NCBI GenBank assembly: GCA_030613225.1
Contig: JAUWMJ010000098.1
Coordinates: forward strand, 1-8,760
Direction: 5' to 3'
DNA: 8,760 nt
Source: Desulfobacterales bacterium
GTDB lineage: Bacteria > Desulfobacterota > Desulfobacteria > Desulfobacterales > JAUWMJ01
This document shows, piece after piece, positions 1 to 6,388 of the stretch (its first letter is position 1; every line of letters starts with the position of its first letter). The translations under genes and the position numbers were made by a program. The notes beneath the pieces were generated by a model. The model searched no databases. It saw only the letters and a program-made list of their open reading frames with translations, and had not been told where the DNA came from.

Positions 1-184
1 TGTACAAAGATTTCGGGGCTTCATCATTTCCGACGATAGACATACCGGATAACTCCTTGGCCCCCGTTTCCTTTGATTCGGATTTTTCTGTTTTCGTTTT
101 CCCGGCTGTCTCCTCATCCTGAGCCATAACCATAACGGCAGAACACAGGATCAAGCAAAGGCAAAGAGTTAAAATCCTATACAT
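1..184 (-). CDS. Exported hypothetical protein, N-terminal part (runs off left edge)
   Basis: The minus strand is open from an ATG at 184 to the window edge, giving 61 codons with no stop. The N-terminus is a classic Sec signal peptide: one Arg at position 3, a Leu/Ile/Cys/Val-rich core (residues 4-19), and a probable signal-peptidase I site after Ala21 (VMVMA, then QD). I see no good lipobox, so a lipoprotein is less likely despite the cysteines. The mature start is rich in Glu, Lys, Thr and Ser (about residues 22-42), a flexible linker, followed by GMSIVGNDEAPKSLY, where a folded domain seems to begin. The start is supported by AGGAG five bases upstream. I do not recognise the family; it is probably a periplasmic or envelope protein. 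It is divergent from the signalling cluster on the plus strand. Confidence 0.8.
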   Translation of the reverse strand, partial: MYRILTLCLCLILCSAVMVMAQDEETAGKTKTEKSESKETGAKELSGMSIVGNDEAPKSLY

Positions 185-189
185 GGCAT

Positions 190-194
190 CTCCT
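190..194 (-). promoter_or_regulatory. Ribosome binding site of the exported protein gene
   Basis: AGGAG on the minus strand lies five bases before the ATG at 184. It favours that start over the ATG at 189, which has no such site. Confidence 0.7.
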
Positions 195-217
195 ATCCAT
201 AATTTCAGACCTCGTAG

Positions 218-223
218 ATTATA
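218..223 (-). promoter_or_regulatory. Candidate -10 box for the exported protein gene
   Basis: A perfect TATAAT on the minus strand lies 34 bases upstream of the ATG at 184, which would give a leader of roughly 27 bases. No good -35 hexamer is found 16-18 bases further upstream, so this is a weak or activator-dependent candidate. A repeated motif, ACGAGGTCTGA (205-215), would sit over the expected transcription start. Confidence 0.35.
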
Positions 224-277
224 GCGTATCATGGTGCAATATTTTGGACAAAAAGCTCCGTTTCCAGTCTATGCTTT

Positions 278-404
278 GGGTTGAAAGGTTCACAGTTCAA
301 AGGTTCAGAGGTTATCCGTCATCACATTAACCCAAAGGAATCAATAGGTAAAAAAAAGCGCTAAGCACTTAACCTTGAACCGGGAACCCTGAACCTTATA
401 ACCC
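278..404. repeat. Inverted pair of GGTTCA-type heptad repeats
   Basis: The left arm (278-315) is a degenerate tandem of GGTTCA-like units spaced 7-8 bases. The right arm (368-404) is the same kind of array in reverse orientation, with repeated TGAACC/GGAACC. About 52 bases of unremarkable sequence lie between. The arms pair imperfectly. The same family returns at 6011-6044 and 7116-7320. In the rest of the 185-621 gap I see only the candidate promoter, the GAGGTCTGA motifs and a solo MITE end at 501-512. Confidence 0.6.
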
Positions 405-494
405 AGACCGGCCTGGTGTCGAATTATTTTGCGATTCCATGGTATATCAAGGTCTCCGGTCATTTTTGTAAGGTGAATAACGAGGTCTGATATA

Positions 495-513
495 TGATGA
501 ACTCGTAAAAAGG
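495..513. repeat. Solo terminal repeat of the GTAAAAAGTC palindromic element family
   Basis: TGATGAACTCGTAAAAAGG matches the terminal inverted repeat of the elements at 6359-6482 and 7523-7655. No partner end or palindromic core is visible nearby, so this looks like a remnant. Its AAAAAGG tail sits just upstream of an in-frame ATG at 523 and could be mistaken for a ribosome binding site of the following gene. Confidence 0.55.
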
Positions 514-621
514 CCGATTTAGATGGTTTCGCGTTACCTCGCACCATCATCTTTCAACGTAAAAATAACATGCAAGCTGAAATCGACAACAAATTATCAA
601 TATGATGCTGCTAAGCGCCTA

Positions 622-1539
622 ATGAATAAGATCAAATCATTATTGCAGGAAGCGGAGGTATATCGCGACCAGGGATTGTTGCAGGACGCAATGGAAAAAT
701 ATAAAATCGCTTCCGAATTAATACTGAAAAGCAATAAAATTAAAAACAGGCAAAACCTGATTCACGTTATTTCCAAAAAAATGGGCGTACTTGAAAATGA
801 CTTTAAAAAGAAAAATAAACCTGTATCACGAAAGATGCCAAAAAAGACACAGGAGCTTATTAAAAGTAAAAAAAATTTTTCCACGAAAATGGGAAGAGAT
901 GAAGCAGCTCTTGAAGGTGCTATTAATCTGGCAAAATTCGGCCAATATAAAAAAGCTTTAAAAGAACTTCAAAATTTGATAAGTGTTGATTCCGTCCGCG
1001 TTAATGCTGCTAAGAATATTATCAGATGCCATATGGCGCTATCTGCACCTGATGATGCAATTGATCAATATAACAAATGGATATCAAATAATCTGTTTAT
1101 AAATGATCAATTGGAAAAGGTCCGATTTTTTCTTAAAAGCAGCCTTATGAAAAAGGGGATAAAGAAAACTCTTCCTGAACTTAAAAATACCTCAAAACCC
1201 GAATACCCTGATTTTGAGGAAAAGGAATTTGAGGAAAAGGAAGAAGAAGTTCCTGATATAAGTTCTATAGTAATAATATTAGATAAAGGGCCACAAAAAG
1301 GTAAGGTAATTGAACTTGATGTTAGTTTCCAGACAGGGAATATTATTAATGTAATTATGTCAGGCAGGGAACATGAGCGTATCAAAAACTTGAACATTGG
1401 TTTTAAGATAAATGATATTCAATTTTTCTCTCCCATAGCCATATTTAAGGGTTCGGGTATTGTTTCAAACATGACATATATAGACTCGGGACCTAAAAAG
1501 GGGGATTACAGTCTGGACATCAAGGTTGTCAATATATAA
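622..1539 (+). CDS. TPR-like protein with acidic linker and unknown C-terminal domain
   Basis: This is a 305-residue soluble protein of unrecognised specific function. Residues 1-37 (EAEVYRDQGLLQDAMEKYKIA) read as a TPR-type helix pair. Residues 52-90 are Lys-rich. Residues 93-160 give further TPR-like helices (NLAKFGQYKKALKEL and a following pair). A very acidic linker (about 197-213) contains FEEKE twice. The last 90 residues look beta-rich and carry two DKGP/DSGP turns (DKGPQKGK, DSGPKKGD). An in-frame ATG at 523 would add 33 residues, but those lie at a dispersed-repeat remnant and do not look like a domain. I prefer 622, where the TPR starts, although it has no clear ribosome binding site. 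The position ahead of an MglA-like GTPase suggests an adaptor role in the same module (inference). Confidence 0.75.
   Translation: MNKIKSLLQEAEVYRDQGLLQDAMEKYKIASELILKSNKIKNRQNLIHVISKKMGVLENDFKKKNKPVSRKMPKKTQELIKSKKNFSTKMGRDEAALEGAINLAKFGQYKKALKELQNLISVDSVRVNAAKNIIRCHMALSAPDDAIDQYNKWISNNLFINDQLEKVRFFLKSSLMKKGIKKTLPELKNTSKPEYPDFEEKEFEEKEEEVPDISSIVIILDKGPQKGKVIELDVSFQTGNIINVIMSGREHERIKNLNIGFKINDIQFFSPIAIFKGSGIVSNMTYIDSGPKKGDYSLDIKVVNI
1213..1242 (+). repeat. Perfect 15-base tandem duplication inside the TPR-like gene
   Basis: The unit TTTGAGGAAAAGGAA occurs twice back to back (1213-1227 and 1228-1242). It is in frame, duplicates the pentapeptide FEEKE in the acidic linker, and leaves the reading frame intact. 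Confidence 0.9.
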
Positions 1540-1542
1540 ACA

Positions 1543-1574
1543 GAAATTTACAAACTCATTATGAGGTAAATTTC
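1543..1574 (+). terminator. Hairpin just after the TPR-like gene, possible terminator
   Basis: GAAATTTAC (1543-1551) and GTAAATTTC (1566-1574) form a perfect 9-base stem three bases after the stop codon. The loop contains the further small palindrome CTCATTATGAG. The stem is AT-rich and no clear T-run follows, so it may be a weak terminator, an mRNA-stabilising hairpin, or a repeat remnant. Confidence 0.35.
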
Positions 1575-1605
1575 CGATAAAAAGATTATATGTTTTACAA
1601 TTTCA

Positions 1606-1775
1606 GATATCGTTAAGTAGTTGAGTCGTTGATTGGTTGAGTAATATAAAAATACAATATTATCAACATGCTGCAAATTCTTATTTTTTGAGTGTCCAAT
1701 TAATCAGCAATTTGCTAATATTGGGGTAAAAAACAACGACTTAACCACTCAACCTCTCAACAACTTAACGATGTC
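1606..1775. repeat. Inverted pair of GTTGAG-type heptad repeats upstream of the GTPase gene
   Basis: The left arm (1606-1642) reads as 7-base units GTTAAGT AGTTGAG TCGTTGA TTGGTTG. The right arm (1735-1775) carries the reverse family (CTCAACCTCTCAACAACTT). The outer ends also match in reverse: GATATCGTTAAG against CTTAACGATGTC with one difference. About 90 bases lie between the arms. The 15-base string CGTTAAGTAGTTGAG recurs exactly at 8435-8449. This fills most of the gap before the GTPase gene; I see no convincing promoter inside it. Confidence 0.6.
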
Positions 1776-1801
1776 TCAATTTAGAGTGAATATTTACATT
1801 T

Positions 1802-1805
1802 GGAG
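1802..1805 (+). promoter_or_regulatory. Ribosome binding site of the MglA-like gene
   Basis: GGAG lies nine bases before the ATG at 1815 and supports that start. It also matches the expected N-terminus of MglA proteins. Confidence 0.6.
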
Positions 1806-1814
1806 CTTGATTGA

Positions 1815-2429
1815 ATGGCCATCGTTAATTTGAAAAAGCGGGAAATAGAGTGCAAAATCGTATATTACGGACCTGGCAGGTGTGGGAAAACAACAAATCT
1901 TGAGTATATTCACAAATCCTATAAAAAACAGGTGACAGCAGATATGGTCTCAATCAATACAGATGGTGATCGAACCCTCTTTTTTGATTTTCTCCCAATG
2001 GAACTGGGAAAAATGAAAGGCTGCGATGTGCGGGTTCATTTATATACAGTTCCCGGTCAGGTACAATATACATCTACTCGAAAACTTGTTTTAAGGGGAG
2101 TTGACGGTATAGTTTTTGTTGCCGATTCTCTTGAAGTCAGACGTCAAAAAAATATGATTTCCCTTAAAGATCTGCACCAGAACTTAAAAGAATATGGGCT
2201 TAACATTTTAAAAATTCCCCTGGTTATGCAATATAATAAGCGGGACCTTGGCAAGCAGGGCATTCCACTGTTACCGGTTGAACAGATGGAAAAGGACTTA
2301 AACCGGCAGCTTAAGGTTCCTTCATTTCAGGCGAGTGCGGTTACAGGAGAAGGTGTCGGAAAAACTTTACAGACATGTTTGAAATTAACTTTGCAATCTT
2401 TAAAAAAAGAACTGAACTGGGACCAGTAA
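1815..2429 (+). CDS. mglA: MglA-like Ras-superfamily GTPase
   Basis: This 204-residue protein aligns by eye along its whole length with Myxococcus xanthus MglA (195 residues), the cytoplasmic switch that sets cell polarity for gliding and type IV pili. The P-loop GPGRCGKT is at 19-26. The switch I region DRTLFFDF (52-59) keeps Arg53 and Thr54. The switch II motif TVPGQ (78-82) keeps Gln82. The base-specificity motif NKRD is at 141-144. Arg53 and Gln82 are the residues known to drive hydrolysis in MglA, so it should be an active GTPase. No MglB (roadblock GAP) gene is present in the window. It lies 10 bases upstream of the DUF4388/cNMP gene, so the two are surely co-transcribed. The class is secure; a role in motility is inferred from the family. 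Confidence 0.93.
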   Translation: MAIVNLKKREIECKIVYYGPGRCGKTTNLEYIHKSYKKQVTADMVSINTDGDRTLFFDFLPMELGKMKGCDVRVHLYTVPGQVQYTSTRKLVLRGVDGIVFVADSLEVRRQKNMISLKDLHQNLKEYGLNILKIPLVMQYNKRDLGKQGIPLLPVEQMEKDLNRQLKVPSFQASAVTGEGVGKTLQTCLKLTLQSLKKELNWDQ

Positions 2430-2439
2430 AAAATCGGAT

Positions 2440-3615
2440 ATGAACAAAAAAGTCGTCTTTTCAGGAAAACTTGAATTTCTAAATCTTGGAGAGCTTTTGC
2501 AGATACTTGGCACTAACAACAGCAGTGGACTATTGCGCATAACGAGCAAATACGCAGAGTCACCCGGTTTGATATATGTTATCAACGGCAATTCCGTTGA
2601 TGCTTCAAACGGTTCTTTATCAGGTATGGATGCACTTTACTCTCTATTTGGATGGATAGATGGTGAGTTTGAATTCTGTATGGAGGATGTAGATAAAAAA
2701 AACGTAATAAATAAAAATCGTATGGAAATCATCCTGGATGGCACAAGGATGGTGGATGACGGCAAGATAGAAAAGTTAGGACCAGTATCTTTTAAAGAGA
2801 AATCTGAGACAGATCAAGGGGAAAAGGCACTTTTGCCTTTAGTTAAGGGCCCTATTGTTGATTATATGTATGTAATAGATGAGGAAGAGTTTTTCGAAGG
2901 CGACGAAATTGTTTTTGAAGGCAATTATGGAAACTGGATGTGGGTTATCCTGGAAGGTATAGTTGATATCACCAGGGAAACGCCCAAAGGACCTCTTAAT
3001 TTGATCAGCATAAGCAATGGAGCATTTGTCGGAAGCATAGCATCATTTCTGTCTGAGGGTAATGTAAGGAGTGCTACGGTTGTAGCAAGAGGGCATGTTC
3101 AACTTGGAATGCTTGATTCGCAACGTCTTTCAGAAGAGTTTGCGAAAATGTCGTCTGAATTAAGAACAGTTTTAAAAAGCCTTGATAAAAGGCTTAAACA
3201 GGTTTCAGATAATACAATTGACCTGTATATGAATAAAAATTCCTTCGATAAATTTATTAAAAACAAAAAAGTGGTTATTAAGCAGGGAGAAAGTGAAGAT
3301 AGAGCTTTTTCCATCACAAGGGGCAATGTGGTTATTGCCCGCAAGACCGATACGGGATTTGTCCTGCTTTCAAACATAGGCAAGGATGATTACTTCGGAA
3401 ATATTCCGTTCATTAATATGGGTCATGAACCTCACAACGCATTTGTTTTCGCATCAAAGGACTTAAAGTTAAATCCTATTGACCTAAAAAAATTGCAGCA
3501 AGAACATGATAGTCTTTCATCAACTTTTAAGAACATTATTGAAAATATTGCAACCTGCATATCTGTAACCACATTGTTAGCAAGCAGGTTCCAGGCAAAA
3601 ATAGTGAAGAAATAG
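2440..3615 (+). CDS. DUF4388 (PATAN-type) protein with two cNMP-binding-like domains
   Basis: This is a 391-residue cytoplasmic protein. Residues 5-85 match the DUF4388/PATAN pattern: FSGKLEFLNLGELLQIL, then SGLLRI, GLIYVINGNSVDA, and the closing SLFGWIDGEFEF. Residues 140-235 and 275-350 each read as a cyclic-nucleotide-binding beta-barrel, with EGD/GEF-like strands and the turns ILEGIVDI and ITRGNVVIA. In both, the phosphate-binding cassette is altered. The first reads FVGSIASFLSEGNVRSATV: the usual Glu after Gly is Ser, but the Arg is kept. The second reads YFGNIPFINMGHEPHNAFV, lacking both Glu and Arg. They may bind another ligand, act in protein contacts, or be inactive. PATAN domains are known from response regulators that control pilus motility and heterocyst patterning. 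The gene starts 10 bases after the mglA stop, with only a weak ribosome binding site (GGA). Confidence 0.85.
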   Translation: MNKKVVFSGKLEFLNLGELLQILGTNNSSGLLRITSKYAESPGLIYVINGNSVDASNGSLSGMDALYSLFGWIDGEFEFCMEDVDKKNVINKNRMEIILDGTRMVDDGKIEKLGPVSFKEKSETDQGEKALLPLVKGPIVDYMYVIDEEEFFEGDEIVFEGNYGNWMWVILEGIVDITRETPKGPLNLISISNGAFVGSIASFLSEGNVRSATVVARGHVQLGMLDSQRLSEEFAKMSSELRTVLKSLDKRLKQVSDNTIDLYMNKNSFDKFIKNKKVVIKQGESEDRAFSITRGNVVIARKTDTGFVLLSNIGKDDYFGNIPFINMGHEPHNAFVFASKDLKLNPIDLKKLQQEHDSLSSTFKNIIENIATCISVTTLLASRFQAKIVKK

Positions 3616-3650
3616 GTGATAGCTCATAGCTCACAGCTCTTAGTTGATAG
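3616..3650. repeat. AGCTCAT-type heptad repeat
   Basis: Immediately after the stop codon of the cNMP-fold gene, the 7-base units ATAGCTC, ATAGCTC and ACAGCTC stand in tandem, followed by TTAGTTG and ATAG. This family is unrelated in sequence to the GGTTCA and GTTGAG families but has the same 7-base spacing. I see no clear promoter or terminator in the remaining 120 bases before the PilZ gene. Confidence 0.55.
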
Positions 3651-3770
3651 TATTGGATCATCTCCAAGAGAGTTGGTAGGATCATAAGGATTCAAGGGGT
3701 CAGGGGTAAGTAAAATGTTTAAGGATTTAACCGTCCATAATGATATGCTAAAAATAAGAGAGACGTAAAC

Positions 3771-4124
3771 ATGGTATCAAAAGACAAAAGAAAACACTTT
3801 AGAGTGAATTCACTAAACCTGTCGTATGTATTTGTTGATGGCGATAATGATGAGGAAAAACAGACTATAGGCAGAACTTTAAATGTATCGGAATCGGGAA
3901 TTCTTCTGGAAACACATATTCCGGTTAATTTAAATGATAAGTTACTGCTTACAATTGGTTTAAAAGAAGACCTTGTCAATATTAAAGGAAAAGTCGTTCA
4001 CGCTGCTAAAGATGAACATGGAAAGTATGAAGTTGGTGTTCAATTTACAGATAAGGATGATGCAGCAACCGAAATTCTTGGCAAATATATCAGAGCATTT
4101 AAAGATCAACAGGAAAAGGAATGA
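3771..4124 (+). CDS. PilZ domain protein, probable c-di-GMP receptor
   Basis: This 117-residue protein consists of a single PilZ domain, a common size for stand-alone PilZ proteins. Both c-di-GMP-binding motifs are intact: RxxxR as RKHFR at 7-11, and the (D/N)xSxxG motif as NVSESG at 38-43. The downstream strands ([36 protein letters not shown]) follow the usual PilZ barrel order. It should bind c-di-GMP and act as an adaptor, probably on motility or adhesion given its MglA and PATAN neighbours (inference). The gap to the previous gene is 155 bases; purC follows after 7 bases. The upstream purine tract AAGAGAGA is a modest ribosome binding site. Confidence in the domain is high; the target is unknown. 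Confidence 0.92.
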   Translation: MVSKDKRKHFRVNSLNLSYVFVDGDNDEEKQTIGRTLNVSESGILLETHIPVNLNDKLLLTIGLKEDLVNIKGKVVHAAKDEHGKYEVGVQFTDKDDAATEILGKYIRAFKDQQEKE

Positions 4125-4131
4125 TTTTATT

Positions 4132-5028
4132 ATGAAAACAAATGTAATTAAAACTGATTTTTCTGATTTAAAAATTTTTAAAAGAGGAAAAGTCAGAGAT
4201 GTTTACGACCTTGGTGATACTTTGTTAATGGTAGCAACCGATAGAATTTCCGCGTTTGATGTTGTTATACCGGATCCAATACCTGATAAAGGAAAAATTC
4301 TGACCCAAATTTCCCTTTTCTGGTTTGATTTAATGAAGCCGCTTTTGGAAAATCACATAATTTCCAGCAAAACAGATGACTACCCCGAAGAATGTAAAAA
4401 GTATGCTGAGATACTTAAAGGGAGAAGTATGCTCGTTAAAAAAACAAAACCTCTTCCTGTTGAATGTGTTGTAAGAGGATATATTTCAGGGTCAGGCTGG
4501 AAATCCTACCAGGAGTCAGGCAGAATATGCGGCATAAAATTGCCCGAAGGTCTTAAAGAATCAGAAAAGCTGGCTGAAGCAATTTTTACACCTTCAACAA
4601 AAGAAGAAGTCGGCACTCATGATGTTAATATAGATTTTGACGAAGCAGTTAATTTGATAGGAAAAGATGTTGCGGAAAAGGTTAAAGCGCTGAGTCTTGA
4701 AATTTACAAAAAGGGCACAGAACTTGCTGATGAAAAGGGAATAATTATTGCTGATACAAAGTTTGAATTCGGACTAATAGAAGACAAACTTATTCTTATT
4801 GACGAGGTGTTAACTCCTGATTCATCGAGATTTTGGCCAAAAGAGACATACCGGCCCGGCGGATCTCAGGAAAGCTTCGACAAACAGTATCTAAGAGATT
4901 ATTTGCTATCCATAAACTGGGACCAAAAGCCTCCTGCCCCTCCGCTTCCGGAAGAAGTGATAAAAAATACACGCAACAAATATATTGAAGCATTCAATAA
5001 GCTGACCGGCAGAAATAATGAATTTTAG
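4132..5028 (+). CDS. purC: Phosphoribosylaminoimidazole-succinocarboxamide synthase (SAICAR synthase)
   Basis: This enzyme joins CAIR and aspartate using ATP to make SAICAR in de novo purine synthesis (EC 6.3.2.6), in the cytoplasm. The protein has 298 residues, the length of the longer PurC/ADE1-like type. Visible signatures are [12 protein letters not shown] (17-28), ATDRISAFD (35-43), [17 protein letters not shown] (110-126), a THDVNIDF segment, ADTKFEFG, and [14 protein letters not shown]. The frame is open upstream to 3973, but that extension overlaps the PilZ gene in another frame, and the PurC homology begins at the ATG at 4132. An AAGGA 11 bases upstream, inside the end of the PilZ gene, could serve it, so translation may be coupled. 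No other pur gene is in the window. Confidence 0.96.
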   Translation: MKTNVIKTDFSDLKIFKRGKVRDVYDLGDTLLMVATDRISAFDVVIPDPIPDKGKILTQISLFWFDLMKPLLENHIISSKTDDYPEECKKYAEILKGRSMLVKKTKPLPVECVVRGYISGSGWKSYQESGRICGIKLPEGLKESEKLAEAIFTPSTKEEVGTHDVNIDFDEAVNLIGKDVAEKVKALSLEIYKKGTELADEKGIIIADTKFEFGLIEDKLILIDEVLTPDSSRFWPKETYRPGGSQESFDKQYLRDYLLSINWDQKPPAPPLPEEVIKNTRNKYIEAFNKLTGRNNEF

Positions 5029-6001
5029 GGAAGATTTTGTTTATCAATTCTCAATGAATTTGGCCTCAATAGATTTGGCCTCAATAGATTTAGAGGATAA
5101 TACCTTTCGTATTACAACTGATACACGCATAGAAGACCTTATTCTTTCTATTAAAAGTGTGGGGCTTTTAAACCCGCCCATTCTGATAAAAAAAACTTAC
5201 GGTTTTCAAATCATAAGCGGTTTCAGGAGAATTTCTGCTTATATAAGTCTTGGTATGGTCGAAATACCTGCAAGGATAGTAAATTCCGATGGGAAAAAGC
5301 TTGAATGTGCAAAAATTGCAATAACAGAAAATTCTCTCCAAAGAACTCTAAACCTGATTGAACAGTCCAGATCATTTTATATGCTATCAGGCTTTTACAA
5401 GGATAATGATCATCTTGCAGATGCTGCATCTGCCCTCGGTTTGCCGGACAACTCATCTATTATAAACAAGATTAAGAAAATTTGCAAACTCCCGCGCGAG
5501 ATTCAAAACGGTGTACTTTCAAACACTATCTCACTGTCAATGGCCTTAGAGCTGGAAATGTTGGAAAAGGATGAGGGGTCTGCATTTGCAATTTTATTTG
5601 AAAGACTTAAAGTGAGTCTTAATAAACAAAGGGAAATAATAACTCATATCAAAGAGATTGCAATTATCGAAAATATTTCAATTATAAATTTGCTGACTAA
5701 AAGTCACCTGCGGGAAATTGCGGATGATAAGGATCTGGATAGAAATAAAAAGATAAATAAAATCAGGTTATATTTAAAACAGCGCCGGTTTCCTGAAATC
5801 ACTAGAGCTGAAAAAGAGCTTGAAATAAAAATAAAGAAACTAAAACTCGGCATAAATATGAAACTGATTCCGCCAAAAAATTTTGAGTCTTCGATTTATT
5901 CCCTAAATCTTCAATTTGCGAGCATGGAGCAATTGCAAGAAAACAAGACAGCACTTGAAAAAATCATTCAAAACCCCATTCTTAAATACATTCTTGTATG
6001 A
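5018..6001 (+). CDS. ParB-like protein (ParB/Srx fold with HTH-type region)
   Basis: This 327-residue protein begins inside the last 11 bases of purC. The N-terminal ParB/Srx domain runs from about residue 26 to 115. It includes [12 protein letters not shown], the GxRR motif as GFRRISA (68-74), and the third CTP-motif box as ENSLQR (104-109) followed by TLNLIEQ. These match the CTP-binding boxes of canonical ParB (GERR and ENLQR). A KorB/ParB-like helical region follows (about 128-185, with LPREIQNGV and [13 protein letters not shown]). The C-terminal part (about 190-327) is charged, helical and unrecognised. No ParA or parS site is visible, so it may be a stand-alone nucleoid-associated or regulatory CTPase. 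The ATG at 5018 lacks a strong ribosome binding site; the ATG at 5054 is the alternative. Confidence 0.82.
   Translation: MNFREDFVYQFSMNLASIDLASIDLEDNTFRITTDTRIEDLILSIKSVGLLNPPILIKKTYGFQIISGFRRISAYISLGMVEIPARIVNSDGKKLECAKIAITENSLQRTLNLIEQSRSFYMLSGFYKDNDHLADAASALGLPDNSSIINKIKKICKLPREIQNGVLSNTISLSMALELEMLEKDEGSAFAILFERLKVSLNKQREIITHIKEIAIIENISIINLLTKSHLREIADDKDLDRNKKINKIRLYLKQRRFPEITRAEKELEIKIKKLKLGINMKLIPPKNFESSIYSLNLQFASMEQLQENKTALEKIIQNPILKYILV
5059..5088 (+). repeat. Perfect 15-base tandem duplication near the start of the ParB-like gene
   Basis: TTTGGCCTCAATAGA occurs twice in tandem (5059-5073 and 5074-5088), followed by another TTT. It is in frame and produces LASID twice just before the ParB domain. 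Confidence 0.92.
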
Positions 6002-6010
6002 ATTGTAGCC

Positions 6011-6044
6011 TTTCACAGAACCACTGAACCTTGAACCAGTGAAC
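6011..6044. repeat. GGTTCA-type heptad repeat between convergent genes
   Basis: This single array of TGAACC-like units fills most of the 48-base gap between the stop codons of the ParB-like gene and the zinc-ribbon gene. It contains CACTG and CAGTG around AACCTTGAAC, so it can form a small hairpin. It might act as a weak two-way barrier to transcription, but no T-runs are present. Confidence 0.5.
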
Positions 6045-6049
6045 AATTA

Positions 6050-6280
6050 CTATAAGTTTAATAGCGGAGTAGCAATAAGCTCAATAAAAAAATAGGTTAT
6101 TAAACCAAGAGCTGATGCAATTGCTATCACAATGTAAGCTGTATTCATTTTGTGTTTTCTTCGTTCTTCCGTATTATAAAAAACGTACTTTCCGCACTTT
6201 GTGCACAGGATTTTATTCCTTTCAATTGTAAAAGCGTGTCCGCAGTCGCATACTACATCTTTAGGTGGCAGAGCAGGCAT
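6050..6280 (-). CDS. Small zinc-ribbon membrane protein
   Basis: This 76-residue protein has a treble-clef or zinc-ribbon style N-terminus with four cysteines in two knuckles: CDCGH (Cys11, Cys13) and CTKCGK (Cys26, Cys29). A charged stretch ERRKHK (about 39-44) is followed by one strongly hydrophobic helix (about 48-70, YIVIAIASALGLITYFFIELI). The first knuckle is CxC rather than CxxC. The start is firm, with GGAGG six bases before the ATG. The Lys/Arg cluster before the helix suggests that the zinc ribbon stays in the cytoplasm. The family and function are not recognised; it may be a redox- or metal-sensitive membrane anchor. It is convergent with the ParB-like gene. Confidence 0.8.
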   Translation of the reverse strand: MPALPPKDVVCDCGHAFTIERNKILCTKCGKYVFYNTEERRKHKMNTAYIVIAIASALGLITYFFIELIATPLLNL

Positions 6281-6286
6281 AAATTT

Positions 6287-6291
6287 CCTCC
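6287..6291 (-). promoter_or_regulatory. Ribosome binding site of the zinc-ribbon gene
   Basis: GGAGG on the minus strand lies six bases before the ATG at 6280, near-ideal spacing that fixes the start. Confidence 0.75.
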
Positions 6292-6388
6292 ATTTAACTA
6301 TTACGACGCCATCCGGCGTTTATTCAAAGACTTTTTAATAGTTCATCAAGTTTGATGGACTCGTAAAAAGTCCGAAAATACCTTTTTC

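Noticed and set aside
278..404. CRISPR-like array from repeated GGTTCA units
   Set aside because: Units are 7 bases, degenerate and contiguous without spacers, and no cas genes are present.
341..550. Minus-strand open frame across the gap before the TPR-like gene
   Set aside because: It lies across heptad repeats and a solo repeat end, has no ribosome binding site, and its product looks like no protein family.
1688..1721. Sigma70 promoter for mglA (TTGAGT with TAATAT)
   Set aside because: The spacer is 22 bases, too long for a standard promoter.
3973..4131. Upstream extension of the purC frame
   Set aside because: It overlaps the PilZ gene in another frame; PurC homology and a suitable ATG start at 4132.
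6152..6355. Plus-strand open frame opposite the zinc-ribbon gene
   Set aside because: It is antisense to a gene with a strong ribosome binding site and cysteine motifs, and it runs into the repeat array.
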